64,000 nucleotides of DNA from Jacaranda mimosifolia (GCA_018894105.1 CM032132.1:30493379-30557378), one strand, 5' to 3'; positions 1 through 11,816 are shown, numbered from the stretch's first letter. Notes: generated by a model not told the origin, from the letters alone. Numbers and translations are program-made.

Positions 1-171
1 ACCTGTAATAAAATAATATGAGGGGTTAATTTAGAGTCTATATACAATTGATCAATAAAGGACATATAAATAGATGAGAGTCACCTGTTAAAACCCAGCA
101 ATATTCGCATCCTATGAATTCTGGTTCTTTGTGCTGTCAACATTCAGTTCTTCTTAGGAAAAACAGAACTT
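1..171. other. 3' flank of the ATPase pseudogene
   Basis: AT-rich sequence beyond the stop codon of the broken Ca2+-ATPase (TAG on the minus strand at 172-174). No other gene or repeat boundary is visible in this short stretch. Confidence 0.4.
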
Positions 172-2444
172 CTAGACCTGAAATAAACAACTTTTGCCGG
201 AATCCCAATTTAAGATGATAAAATAACTGAGAATTGGCTTCTTTGGAACTGGTGAAGACTTGAGAAGCCAACCAATTGTCCAAGACAAAGCTGCAATTCC
301 TATCCAGACTCCCCATTGCTTCCAGCCCAACCTCACTGTATGGGAAAATTATTCAAGAATTCCACCATTATAACTTGAACAACTATAGTGATAGCAGTGA
401 TTCCTAGAAATAACTTATTTTTAAGTATCCCCTTGAAAACATTCTTCTCATCCAGCTCTCTTGCATTGAACTGATTGAACACTTGCAAGAAGACAAAAGT
501 GGTGAAGATAAGTCTGTCAATTACATTTTCATCGACACGTAAGATGGATTTGCCCTTGAACTTTATGGCCAAAATCACTGCTATCTGATATAAAGCTTCG
601 CCTATTATGTTTCTCCACATGATGTTGGTGATAAGAGGGTCAGACCGGCCTCTAGTTGGCTTATCTATGAGTTCCTTGCTTGGTTTTTCAATAGCAAGGG
701 CTATAGCCCCAAAGGTTCCATTACTCCATTATGAGATTCACCCATAGCAACTGGGCTGGTGTTAATGGTGTTTTCCCAGTTGAAACAGCTGCCACAAAGT
801 TGATTACTAGAGCTGCAACATTGCCAGTGAGCTGAAATTGGATGAATTTCTGAATGTTGTTATAAACACATCTCCCCCATTTTAAAATGGTGGCGACAGA
901 AGCAAAGTTGTCATCTAAGATGACAACACCTGAACTTTCTTTAGCCACTTTTGTCCCCTAGATTCCCATTGAAAGTCCTATATCAGCTTCTTTCAATGCT
1001 GGTGCATCATTTGTGCCATCTCTTGTAACTGCCACAACATGGCCTTTCAGTTTCAGGTACTACACTATTAGATGTTTGTCAAAAGGAGATGATATAACAC
1101 AGACTTTCTCCATTGGTTCTTCTTCTGTATATCCACAAAATTGTACGCCTGTTACTGTTGGTCCATCATTTGATTCTTGATTGTGAGAAAGTATTCCACA
1201 TTCCATAGCTATAGCTCTTGCCACAAATACATTTTCTCCAGTAATCAGTTTGACCTCAACCCCTGTGCGTTGGCAAATTTTAATGGTTTCCTTTGTACCA
1301 GGGCAGCAAAAGCCTTTCAGGCCTATGACTCCCAAAAGGATCAAGTTCTTCTCTGGAACTATTCTATTTGCTCCTCTTTCTTTCTCATACTCCTCTAGTG
1401 AAAGAGATTTGTGAGCAAATGCAGAGCATCGAACACTACCAGCAGCCGAATTTTCTATTGTCTGATAATATCTTTCCCTCTTCTCTTCATCAAGATCTAT
1501 TATTCTTTTATTAATATCATAGTAATGTGAACATAATGAGAGAACTCTTTCAAAATCCCCTCTCCAATGCACATCATGTATGATCTTGTTGTCCGACTAT
1601 CTTTTAACCAAAATCCCCAGTCTCTCCTTCTCAGGGCAGGATGCATCCACTTCAACAACTGATAAACCTTCTATGTTGTCGTCTACTTCCATATTCAATT
1701 TAGTGATAGCCTAAGCAAAAACAGCGTCATCCATTGGAGCAATTTTGAAAAACTTTTGAGCACTACTTGTCATGAGACTGATCCCTTGAACAAATAGTTT
1801 AAGAACATTATCTCCAATGGAAATGTAGCTTTCTCCTTGCATGGACTTTTTCCGATAAAAACGTCAGTTACATCCATCTTATTTGATAAGAGTGTACTTA
1901 TCAAATCCATCTATATGGTCGTGGTAGAGACCATTGCCTCAAAAGCAGATAGTTTTCTGACCTTTGCTTTATGATCCAGCATTTTTTTCATCGAGCATGC
2001 AAGACTAAATGTAACAGCCAAAGGCAATCCTTCAGGAATTGCAACAACTACAATGGTCACAGCAGAAAGAATAATTCCCACCACGGCGTTGGTCACATCA
2101 TCAAACTTCATCTTGCTGCCATTAAATTCTTTGTTCCCATTTTCATCTGCTAGATTCCTTGTGAAATATCATACCAACAGAGCAGCAAACATGAAGAAAC
2201 CTACTGCTAGACCAACTTTCCTTGTTAACTAAGTTAACTTCTTCAATTGGTCTTGAAGAGGTGTGCTTTATTCCTTGGATTCAGTACTAGTTGAGCTCAT
2301 CATTTCACCCCAGGTTGTGTTCATTCCTATAGAAGTCACAAGCATTTTAGCATATCAATGAGCCACCTTGGAGATTGATAACAAGAATGGATTTTGATCA
2401 ATATTGACTTTAACAAGATTGCTTTCTTCTGTCACGCTAGATTC

Positions 2445-2781
2445 TATTAACATGGTGATAGCTCATAAGAGCAAATTCTTTCCATATTCAAAAATGTTAT
2501 AGCTGTATATATTCTGTATAAACTGTGTAAATAGCTTTAGATATATAGATCAATATTCAACTAAGGATAGCAAATTTGTAGGCCTGATTATCAGGCATGT
2601 AAATACAGCTAGGAATAGCATATCATAGGGCAGATTATCAAGGCATAAAATCAAGGATGTAAATAAGCATTACAGCTAGGTATAGTAGATTTTTAGAGTA
2701 GATTTTCAGCAATGTGAATCAGAATATTTTTCTATTTAATGGAAGAACTCTCTAGTTGAGAGGCATTCAACAAAATTGACA
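2445..2781 (+). repeat. 5' LTR of the copia element
   Basis: Direct repeat of 5782-6117. The expected TG start has become TA at 2445-2446, while the 3' copy keeps TG. It ends in TTGACA. The 5' LTR is preceded by GATTC. Confidence 0.95.
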
Positions 2782-2794
2782 TAGTACCAAAGCC
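2782..2794 (+). other. Primer-binding site, degenerate (initiator Met tRNA type)
   Basis: TAGTACCAAAGCC directly after the 5' LTR matches the plant copia consensus TGGTATCAGAGCC at 10 of 13 positions. Confidence 0.7.
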
Positions 2795-2944
2795 AAGTCT
2801 CTAAATCTGTCTTGGTCTTTTACTTTGGGTATTTTCTCGAGTTTTCTTTTGGGGTTTAGTCTTATACCCATGGGACTCTTTAGGTTGTTTATTCCGCATA
2901 TCAGTCTCAAATTTTTTTCTGATTTGCTTTAGTTGTTCAAGAAG

Positions 2945-3835
2945 ATGACTTCCAACCAATTTGAGTCTTTAAATGTTCGCTTCACTGGAAAAAATTACTC
3001 AGCCTGGGAGTTTCAGTTCCAATTATTTGTCAGAGGAAAAAGAATTATGGGGTCATGTAGATGGAAGTGATCCAGCTCCTACAGATCCCACGAAGTTGTC
3101 TCAATTAAGGATCAAAGATGCTCGAGTAATGACTTGGATTTTAGCATCAGTTGATCCTCTTATTGTTCTTAACCTGCAACCATATAAGACAGCAAAGGCC
3201 ATGTTGAATTATCTAAAGAAGGTTTACAATCAGGACAACAGTGCAAGACGTTTTTAGTTGGAGTGTGACAATGCTCATTACTCTCAGGGAAGTCTCTCTA
3301 TTCAAGATTACTTTTCAGGATTTCAAAACTTATGGACAGAATTTATTGATATCATTTATGCTAAAATACCTGATGAATCTCTTTCTGTAATTCAAGGAGT
3401 TCATGAGCAAAGCAAGCGAGATCAATTTTTAATGAAGTTGCAATCTAATTTTGAGTTTATTCGCTCAAAACTGATGAACCATGAATCTTCCCCTTCCTTA
3501 GATGTTTGTTTTAGGGAATTGCTTCGTGAAGAGTAGCATCTTCTCGCACAAAATAGTCTCAAGCAAGAGGATACTGTGAATGTTGCATTTACAGCTCAAG
3601 GAAAAGGAAAAGGAAAAGGTAGACATATGAGCAAAATCCAATGTTACAGTTGTAAAGAATATAGTCACATTGCTGCTAATTGTGGAAAGAAGTTCTGCAA
3701 TTATTGTAAACAACAAAGGCATATTATCAAGGAGTGTCCCAGACGTCCTCAAAATCGAAAGGTTAATGCTTTTCAAGCTGGGGTAAATTTACTAGCTCTT
3801 CTACTGCAGCTGAATCGGTTACTCTTACTCCTGAA
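2945..3835 (+). pseudogene. copia gag (broken)
   Basis: Starts MTSNQFESLNVRFTGKNYSAW at 2945. An extra A in the A-run at 3037-3041 shifts the frame, so the reading continues as ELWGHVDGSDPAPTDPTKLSQL, the UBN2-type Gag segment. A TAG at 3255-3257 interrupts RRF*LECDNAHYSQGSLSIQDYF, and another stop lies near 3533-3535. The nucleocapsid end has two CX2CX4HX4C zinc knuckles, CYSCKEYSHIAANC (3642-3683) and CNYCKQQRHIIKEC (3696-3737). They are preceded by a lysine/glycine-rich stretch that would help bind RNA. Gag would form the virus-like particle of the element. With these breaks it cannot be made from this copy. Confidence 0.9.
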
Positions 3836-5774
3836 ATGGTACAACAAATGATTGTTTCAGCCTTTTTAGCCTTAGGGCTACAAGGTAATGGTTCTACATC
3901 TCAGTTATGGCTTGTTGATTCTGCTGCTTCAAACCATATGACCAATTCATCTAGTACGCTTAAAAATGTTCGTAAGTATCATGGTTCATTAGAAATTCAG
4001 ATTGCCAATGGAAGTAATTTACCAATTACTAAGGTTGGGGATATTACTCCAATTTAAAGAATGTTTTTGTCTCACCAAAGCTAGCTACAAATCTTATTTC
4101 GGTTGGTCAATTGTTAGATAACAATTGTGATGTGCATTTCTCTCGTAATGGTTGTCTTGTACAGGATCAGGTGTCGGGGATGATAATCGCGAAGGGGCCT
4201 AAAGTTGGACGGTTGTTTCCTATCCATTTCTCCATTCCTAGTGTTCTATCTTTTGCTTGTACAACAGTTAATAATAAAAGTGAAGTATGGCATAAACGTT
4301 TAGGACATCCAAATTTTACTATTTTGTCTCATTTGTCAAACTCTGGTTTGTTAGGGAATAAAAATCAATTTTCAAATGCCTCCTTTGATTGCTCTACACG
4401 TAAATTAGGCAAGAGCAAAATTCTTCCTTTTCTATATATTGGCAGTCGAGCTGCAAAGTGTTTTGATGTTATTCATAGTGATGTTTGGGGACCCATATCA
4501 ATTAATTCCCATGCTCATTACAAGTACTTTGGGACATTCATAGATGATTACAACCGGTTTACTTGGGTTTATTTTCTTCATTCCAAATCTGAGGTATTCT
4601 CTATCTTCAAGGCATTTTTGGCTTATATTGAGAATCAATTTTCTACATGTATTAAAGTGTTGAGATCTAATTCCGGTGGGGAATATATGTCTCATGAATT
4701 TCATGATTTTTTGAAAAGTTCAGGTCTACTTTACTCTAGTTCTCTTTTATGCAAAGCAAATATGATTCCTCTTTATTTCTTTGTAAAACATCTACTGGTT
4801 GTGTTCTTCTTCTTGTATATATAGATGATATTGTTATCACAGGGACTGATTCTTTATTGATCACAAGGTTACAGAAGCATCTTAAGGATTCTTTTCATAT
4901 GAAAGATCTTAGTTCTCTTACATATTTCTTAGGATTGGAGGTTCATTATGATTCTTCTGGTGTATTTTTACATCAACACAAATATCCTCAAGATTTGATT
5001 GTTATGGCTGGCCTTCAAGGATCTTCTTCAGTTGATACTCCATTGGAAGTGAATGTTAAGTATCGTCATGATGAAGGGGATCTTCTTTCTGATCCAACTC
5101 TATTTCGGAAATTGGTTGGGAGTTTGAATTGCCTTACTATTACACGATCGGATATCTCTTTTGCAGTTCAACAAGTAAGTCAATTCATGCAAGCTCCAAG
5201 CCATCTACATTTAGTGGCAGTGCGTTGCATCATTCGATATCTCCTAGGCTCATCAGGTCGGGGGTTATTCTTTCCTGTTGGTTCTCCCTTTAGCTTTGTT
5301 GCTTTCAGTGATGCTGATTGGGCTGGATGTCCTGATACTCGGCGCTCTGTAACTGGTTGGTGTATGTTTCTTGGAGATTCCTTGATATCCTAGAAGAGTA
5401 AGAAACAAGACCGTGTTTCAAAATCTTCAACTGAATCCGAATATCGGGCCATGTTTGCTGCTTCTTCTGAAATTGTTTGGCTTCGCGGACTGCTTGCAGA
5501 AATTGGATTCCCTCAAACTAATCCTACTCCCCTCCATGCTGACAATACAAGTGCTATTCAAATTGCCACCAATCCGATTTTTCATGAGCTTACGAAACAC
5601 ATTGAGATGGATTGCCATTATATACGCGAAGCTATTGATAATGGAGTCATTTCTCTTCCACATGTTTCAAGTGGTCTTCAAATAGCTGATATCCTCACAA
5701 AATCCATGACTCAACAACGTCATCAATTTCTGGTTGACAAATTGATGCTTGTTGATCAACCAACATCAATTTGA
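3836..5774 (+). pseudogene. copia pol: protease, truncated integrase, partial RT, RNase H
   Basis: The protease carries WLVDSAASNHMT near 3909, with DSA where copia normally has DSG. A frameshift near 4057 moves the reading to NVFVSPKLATNLISVGQLL. The GAG-pre-integrase segment has HKRLGHPN. The integrase core begins CFDVIHSDVWGP and reaches LRSNSGGEYMSHEFHDFLKS, with Asn where the second catalytic Asp region usually reads RSDSGGE. It then stops. Around 4735-4750 the sequence jumps to QSKYDSSLFLCKTSTGC, deep in RT, so the integrase end and most of the RT fingers and palm are missing. The RT keeps YIDD (4818-4829). RNase H has AFSDADWAGCPDTRRS, then a TAG at 5391-5393 where Trp is expected, then KSSTESEYRAM and NPIFHELTKHIEMDCHY. 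It ends at 5774, just before the purine tract. Confidence 0.9.
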
Positions 5775-5781
5775 GGGGGGA
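5771..5781 (+). other. Polypurine tract of the copia element
   Basis: TTGAGGGGGGA immediately before the 3' LTR; a typical plus-strand priming tract. Confidence 0.8.
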
Positions 5782-6117
5782 TGTTAACATTGTGATAGCT
5801 CATAAGAGCAAATTCTTTCCATATTCAAAAATGTTATAGTTGTATATATTCTGTATAAATTGTGTAAATAGCTTTAGATATATAGATCAATATTCAGCTA
5901 AGGATAGTAGATTTGTAGGCCTGATTATCAGGCATGTAAATACAGCTAGGAATAGTATATCATAGGGCAGATTATCAGGGCATAAAATCAAGGATGTAAA
6001 TCAGCATTACAGCTAGGTATAGCTGATTTTTAGAGCAGATTTTCAGCAATGTAAATCACAATATTTTCTATTTAATGGAAGAACTCTCCAGTTGAGAGGC
6101 ATTCAGCAAAATTGACA
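5782..6117 (+). repeat. 3' LTR of the copia element
   Basis: Starts TGTTAACATTG and ends AAAATTGACA, followed by the GATTC duplication at 6118-6122. It matches the 5' LTR at about 95% by hand alignment. Confidence 0.95.
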
Positions 6118-6898
6118 GATTCATCCACTAGCAAAGAGTGCCCCTCTATGAATAGCCCATCAGCAGGTACTTGATCACCAATACTCAACCAAACAATATC
6201 ACCAACTACAGTTTCAAATATGGATATCTTTTTTGGCCATCACTTTCTCACAACTTCTGTTGTGATATTGTTTCTGATCTTGGAAAGCTTGTCGGATTGC
6301 TGGTCTCAGTTAAAGTTGCTAACTGCTTTAACAAAAATAACAAGAGAAACAGCAAGAAAAATGCTTCCACCATCATACAACCATCTTTAATCCCATGCTT
6401 CTTGATGCCAAGTCCAAGAGATAACGCAGCAAAAGCCAAGAGGACAATAATTATTGGATCCTTTAAAGCTTCCCACAAGAAATGAGAGAAATTCTCTGTA
6501 GGTGGCTTAACATAAGAATTGGTGCCAAAAGCTGCTTTTCTGCCTGAGATCTTTTCCAATTCACCCCCTATGCCACACTGCAGATCAGTTTTGAGAGATT
6601 TTCCTATTCCCTCAACCCCTCCAAGTGTAGCTAGCTTACCAAGGCTTTTCTCCTTGACATGCTCTCTGATGTTCAAGTAATTCACAGTTGAGAAATCTAA
6701 GCCTAAATGCTGCTGATTACCAGCACCAACACTGATTCTGTTATCTGGCACCATCTCAATCACGATTCCATGAATTTCAGGTGCCCTTTGATGGTAACCG
6801 ATAACACTTTCAGATGCTGTTTGTCTGTAATAGCAGGCTGATGACGATGAGGCCATCAAACTCTTCATGAATTCACTATCTAATGGGGGCTGTTTCAT

Positions 6899-8380
6899 GT
6901 TTCTAATGAAGAAATTGGCAATACAAAAAACAAAAAAGGAAAGAAGATATAAGAAAAAGTACAGTAGGAGGACAAAAAAGAAAGGAAAAGGAAGGAGAAG
7001 AAACATAAACCGTGTCACATAGAAAAGGAAAGATAGAAGTCTAAATTGCACATGTAGCATGCATTTGAATGATAAATCTGGGAAAAAGAAAAGTACCTGT
7101 GCTATTAAGTGAGGCTCACGCGCCGCCGTGGCGCTGGTGGTGGAGGTGGTGGTGTGCTTACTTGTTGATGACTATTTTGTTTGAATAACTTAATGGAAAT
7201 GGATGTTAATTTTTTTAGTAGTTTTTCAGTATTGTTGTTATTTTTTAGCAGTTATATTTTTCATCCCTTTTGAGAACTTTCCGCGTAAACTCAGATTAGG
7301 GGCCCTCAACAAGTTTTAACTTTCTTTGTTTTCATTTCTTAGAGTTTTCATTCTTTATCTTTGTAATGACTTGGGGTGGGTGGGAAAATATCCAAAGTCA
7401 CAAAACTTTGACATGTAAGCATGAAGAGCAGAACTTGAGCAATCAAAAACTATTAGAATAGTGTATATTTCACCGGCTAAAGGTGAATTATGAAATTTCT
7501 TAGTCATTTCTGCTTTTTGGTCCAGTGGAGGCCAGAAGGGCCTACTATGTCAAACACCACACTAAGAAAATCCCTTCTAAAAATGAAGGAACAAAAGGAG
7601 GGGGGTCCGTCTAAATTCAAAAGTTAGTTAAGATCCTGCATTATGACCTTTGACAGATGCTAATCTATTTTCAGGTTCTACACTTGCAAGGTTTTCCCAT
7701 GACTATTTTTACAATTTTTAGTGAAAGATTCAGCAGGATATTTGTCAGCATTGGTATGTCACTTCATTTCTCACAAGATTGACAGCATCTTGCGAATTTA
7801 TCTTAGATCCCACAACTGAAAAACATAGGACTAAATACATTTTTGTCATATGAAACATGTAAGCCATCCTTCCTTGTATCCCTAAGAAGTCCATCATTGG
7901 CATTGAAATAGATCAGCAGAAACTTCCATTAGCTTTCATAGTACCATCAGTACTGAAGTTGGATTACTCAGGTTCGGAAATTTTATAAAGGTACTAAGAC
8001 TATCTTTTGATGTTATGATTGGTAGCTTCCAAATCCACTTGTTTTCAGGAATTTCACACACATCTTTACATTTATAAAGTCCAGTCAGGAGCAGGACAAG
8101 GACAAGTATTATAAACAAAGACTATTGCCAACCACCACAGCATAAAAGAGAAACAAAAAGAGAGATTCTTAATCATAGCCTAAAGGTTTTATTAAAATAA
8201 AATTGAAATAGTGCAAAAATTTAATCCAGCTCAAAAGTTACCTCTTAGTGATAATGAATTAGTGCCAAACAAGTCAATGATGTGGGCACATCGAATAATG
8301 AAAACATGAACCCCAGCAGCTTCCAAGTTTTTTCCTTGTGAAATATTATTTTCTTAGTCCTTGCTCAAGAACTTCTTCCT
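6899..8380. other. Intergenic, upstream of the ATPase pseudogene and the DUF247 gene
   Basis: AT-rich. The part next to the pseudogene start (6899-7060) is purine-rich on the plus strand and open on the minus strand, but low in complexity. A short GC-rich patch with GGTGGT repeats lies at 7119-7155. A minus-strand open stretch at 7936-8118 starts with a hydrophobic leader-like segment but resembles nothing I know. I see no gene here. Confidence 0.5.
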
Positions 8381-8485
8381 CTCTCTACAAGGTAGAAAAG
8401 AAGACTTGGGCAATAGCTCATTTTATCATCAGAAGCAGATTTGCTGAACAACAATCTACTCGTCCTCGACTTCTCTGTTAACCTG

Positions 8486-8731
8486 GTGAGTTACCCCTTG
8501 AACTCATTTTATACACTTTCCACAAGCAAACTGTGTTCCACTAATTATATTCTTCAATGAACTGAACTAATCATTTCCGCCCAAGTTGGTTTAAATTTCT
8601 TGTTTTGTTCCTCTGTTCGCTATTGTATGCTCCCATTCTTCTGAAAGTGTTTCAAGAAGAACATACCAGAAATAAGAGTAATAAGCTGTAAATCGCGGCC
8701 ATCTAATTACTTATCTGTGATCTCACTGCAG
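8486..8731 (+). other. Probable 5'-UTR intron of the DUF247 gene
   Basis: CTG|GTGAGT at 8483-8491 is a good donor, and a T-rich stretch ending CACTGCAG at 8724-8731 a good acceptor, 16 bp before the start codon. The intron would be 246 bp. This is inferred from splice-site sequence only. Confidence 0.55.
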
Positions 8732-8747
8732 TGATTTTGCCATCCAA

Positions 8748-10055
8748 ATGTCTGGGGGATCAGTTGATAGCGTGATAATATCAATTCAAAATATGCTTGA
8801 TGGCTTGCCTTCTGCACCCTCAAAGCCCTCTGTTTTTAGAGTTGATAGTCATTTAAGAAGTGGTGGCTGGGACAATGTTTATGATCCAGAAATTCTTTCT
8901 GTTGGCCCATACCACCATGGAATTTCTAGATTACAGAACATGGAGCAGCTTAAGTACAGGTACCTAAAGCGACTTCTTAGGCGTAGAAACGAGGAACCTG
9001 TGGATAGATATGTCACTGCTGTGGCAGGAATGGAAAAACGGGCACGAAAATGTTATGCTGAGTCTCTTAATCTTGATGAAAACGCTTTTGTGGCGCTAAT
9101 GGTACTTGATGGATTATTCCTTATTGAATTGTTTCGCTATTTTCGTTTCAAAAACTTGAGAAACACAGACGATCCTATTTTCAGACATGAAAGAATTCTA
9201 AGCCAATTGCGCCACGACATTCTATTGCTTGAGAATCAGCTCCCTTTCTTTGTCCTGAATCAACTTTTCAACATGACCAAGACCAATGAAAATCCAGACA
9301 ACAACGACGATGATGATCTGATTACTCTTGCCATCCATTTCTTCGATGGGATGTTCCTAAACTTGTCTGCAGCCTCAAGATTCTTGGACAGATTCTCACT
9401 CAAGAATATAGACCATCTTTGTGGACTAATGCATGATGTTTGGTGTTTCCCTTTTGCTGAAACAATCTCAGACAGGACTGGTAAGAGAGACAAATTTGAC
9501 AACATAAACTCCATCTCCGGGCTGTGGGAGGCCGGAATTAAGTTCAGAAAGGCCAAAGGAAGAAACAACTTGATGGATATCAGATTCGAAAATGGCGTGC
9601 TGAGAATCCCACAGTTGAGCATATTTGATGAGACAGAGTCGCATTTGAGGAATCTAATAGCATATGAGCAATATTTGCCCGATGGGGAACACAGATATGT
9701 CTCAGACTACACATTCTTCATGCACTGTCTCATTACAACCTCAAATGATGTCCAGTTACTGCGCAGCCGTGGGATAATTGAAAACTGTCTGGGGCAGGAC
9801 GAAGAGGTCTGTCTGATGTTCAATCGGCTGGGGAGAAACATTCTTACATCTTCCAGCTTCTGTTACTCCCAAGTCTTCTCCAGTGTGAATAGGCACTGCC
9901 GTCGTCGTGCCAAGAAATGGAAAGCACATTTGTGCAGGAATTACTTCAATAGTCCCTGGTCGATCTTGTCTTTTCTTGCTGCTGTTGCGTTGTTAGCTTT
10001 AACAATCACTCAGACTACATACACAGTTCTTACATATTACAATCGACCAAGGTGA
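8748..10055 (+). CDS. DUF247 (UPF0481) membrane-anchored protein
   Basis: An intact 435-residue single-exon reading frame. It has the family hallmarks in order: an N-terminal FRVDSHLRSGGWDNVYDPE with ILSVGPYHHG (residues about 36-58), MEQLKYRYLKRLL, a Cys-Tyr motif (RKCYAES), LMVLDGLFLIELF (about 118-130) and DILLLENQLPFFVLNQLF. Near the end comes IAYEQYLPDGEHRYVSDYTFFMHCLI. The last 30 residues form one hydrophobic membrane helix (ILSFLAAVALLALTITQTTYTVLTYY), the usual single C-terminal anchor. Length is normal for the family. The biochemical role of most members is unknown; some grass members act in self-incompatibility, which should not be assumed here. The Met at 8748 is chosen because it follows the likely intron acceptor and gives the standard N-terminus. 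No lesion is seen. Confidence 0.95.
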   Translation: MSGGSVDSVIISIQNMLDGLPSAPSKPSVFRVDSHLRSGGWDNVYDPEILSVGPYHHGISRLQNMEQLKYRYLKRLLRRRNEEPVDRYVTAVAGMEKRARKCYAESLNLDENAFVALMVLDGLFLIELFRYFRFKNLRNTDDPIFRHERILSQLRHDILLLENQLPFFVLNQLFNMTKTNENPDNNDDDDLITLAIHFFDGMFLNLSAASRFLDRFSLKNIDHLCGLMHDVWCFPFAETISDRTGKRDKFDNINSISGLWEAGIKFRKAKGRNNLMDIRFENGVLRIPQLSIFDETESHLRNLIAYEQYLPDGEHRYVSDYTFFMHCLITTSNDVQLLRSRGIIENCLGQDEEVCLMFNRLGRNILTSSSFCYSQVFSSVNRHCRRRAKKWKAHLCRNYFNSPWSILSFLAAVALLALTITQTTYTVLTYYNRPR

Positions 10056-11020
10056 ATTCCAGCAGTTTGAAAGTGTGTTGTGATTTTCATATGACGCATT
10101 TTATTTGGTTGTTATATCGATTATGATAATGATCTTACAAAACTCACATGTACTTAGTAGATATATATATATGTGTGTGTGTAAACTTTGCTGGTGTGGA
10201 GGATGAATTCTTGTGAACTTTTACTTGTATCCGTTCCTGTGGCTGATGTTTTGATTTTGGATAACGGAACTATGTTTATTGAAATAAGAATCTGGTTGGT
10301 TTATATAATTGGCGACCTCTATTGGATTCTGTAGAGACTTTAAATTCAATTCCCCCTTTGTGCTGATGATAACATCATCTGATTTGAATTTATATTTGAT
10401 AGGGGTGCAATTTGGATACCTCGAAATTTCGAAAATAATCCCCAACTTGGATCCGATCCGAATATGATTTTATTGAAGAATTGTCAACCCAAAATCCATA
10501 ATGATGTTATGTTGTGACACGGCTTCATGCACATTTTCATTCCTATAAATACTTTCTCATTTCAAAATCATAAAGTGTGCAACATAAATTTACTTTCAAT
10601 TCTCATTTCAAATTACTATCCTATTTACATTAATTACTCTTGAGCTCGAACTTGCCTTAAATATCATAAAGTTATAATTAGAGGCCACCCACCCTAGCAA
10701 GCTGATTTTAGATCGAACTTCATAGACAGACTGTGATCAAGATTCAGCCAACTTTAATCATTTAACACGTATTAACTTGAACATGATTTAAAATTCAGAT
10801 GATCTCATTCTTGATTTTAGGGGGCAGAATTGCAAACTGCATGATCCTACTTCGGTAAGATTGAGTAGGGAGAGGTCTTTCCATTATGTCTTCTCATTTG
10901 TTAAAGGGCATTAAGACGAATTGAGGAAAGAAGCAGAGTTAAAGCTTCTTGAGTGACTAAATTCGTTTTCACTACTCATATCGATTAAAATAATAAGCGT
11001 TCTCCATTATAACTTAGTTA
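10056..11020. other. 3' flank of the DUF247 gene and AT-rich spacer
   Basis: Contains the 3' UTR of the DUF247 gene and a short TA/TG run (10163-10183), then AT-rich spacer up to the target duplication of element E1. No coding sequence is recognised. Confidence 0.4.
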
Positions 11021-11025
11021 CTTAT

Positions 11026-11816
11026 TGATGAGGGAAAAAATTGTATATACTTGGATTGGGATAGAATCATGGTGTGTCGCCCTGTTTGGTCGAGTAATAG
11101 ATAGCTGGGCTAAGTCCTGCAATCACGAGCAAACATCAGGCTAGCCAAGGTGCCCCCGACTATAGCACTCTGACGCTCAAGTCGGTGTGAGAATGACCAG
11201 ATAAGATGAGTAACAGAAAGAGGGTTTTGTAGTATAGAATGGCATACCTTGTGAAAGGCTGTCAATGGGGTATTTATAGCCTTCTCCCGGTGATTGATAT
11301 GTCCAAGATGCCCTTAACATCAATGAAAGGCTCTTGTCATTACATGGGGAGCTTTAGGACATCTCACAGGTTGCTACTATTCCATGTGGCTTCATCTCCA
11401 GCATTTACAGACATGGTAGTACACTAGTGGCGTGCCCCTTACTTGGCGCAGCAAGAAATGTGGTACAGAGGGCACGTACCATTAATGTGGAGACATGCCG
11501 CCTGTTAGGGAATTAAATGCAGCAAAGAAAAAGTTATGCAGTCAGTCGACCTATCTGGTCGACAAGATAGATCGACCTCAAATCTGGTTTGGACGTGTTG
11601 GGAGACCGGTAGGTGCGGCGGTCGAACACTCTCATCGCGACGGTTGGGCGTCTAGCCCAATCCGATGTCATTAGTTGCTCAGCGTGCCAGCGTAAAGGAG
11701 TGTGAGGGGTCGATCTAAGTCGACAATGTGATTGGGCTACAAGGATGAAGCAAGCCTAGCAATGTACTCTTCGATCGATTGCCTTTGGGCTGGACCTATT
11801 AGGCCATCCCCTATCA
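11026..11816 (-). repeat. LTR of E1 (3' LTR in element orientation)
   Basis: Runs from TGATGAGGG to CCTATCA on the plus strand and matches 24095-24888. A TATA box reading GCTATAAATA on the minus strand lies at 11271-11280. Confidence 0.93.

Larger units (their letters stand above)
2445..6117 (+). mobile_element. Ty1/copia LTR retrotransposon, degenerate and internally deleted
   Basis: A 3673-bp element flanked by the 5-bp target duplication GATTC (2440-2444 and 6118-6122). It holds two LTRs of 337 and 336 bp, a degenerate initiator-Met tRNA primer site, gag with two zinc knuckles, protease, a truncated integrase, partial reverse transcriptase and RNase H, in copia order (integrase before RT). 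It lies on the strand opposite the Ca2+-ATPase pseudogene it interrupts. By hand the two LTRs differ at about 17 positions plus one indel (about 95% identity), so the insertion is fairly recent. The coding part is more damaged than the LTRs would suggest, so the element was probably already non-autonomous when it moved. Confidence 0.95.
172..6898 (-). pseudogene. P2B Ca2+-ATPase pseudogene (ACA12/13-like), split by a copia element
   Basis: Once a plasma-membrane type auto-inhibited Ca2+ pump (P2B ATPase). The likely start is the Met at 6896-6898 (MKQPPLDSEF...), followed by the N-terminal segment with LATLGGVEGIGKSLKTD and the first membrane helices. The actuator domain (VVGDIVWL, GDQVPADGLF, LLVDES) follows, then PEGLPLAVTFSLA in M4, the P domain (1060-1572), GNVAALVINFVAA (721-948) and the C-terminal helices (333-620). 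Without the copia insert it is about 3.05 kb, close to the roughly 1020 codons of intronless ACA12/13 pumps. Lesions are many. A TAG at 1911-1913 sits two codons before the catalytic Asp, and the following DKTGTLT is degraded. The actuator TGES reads TEES (2421-2432). Frameshifts lie near 725 and 335, where the reading continues in another frame to LGWKQWGVWIGIAALSW and the stop at 172. The gene is dead. The ACA12/13 assignment rests on the lack of introns and the motifs. Confidence 0.92.

Noticed and set aside
7936..8118. Minus-strand open frame with a leader-like hydrophobic start
   Set aside because: Only 60 codons, no recognisable family, no promoter or splice context.
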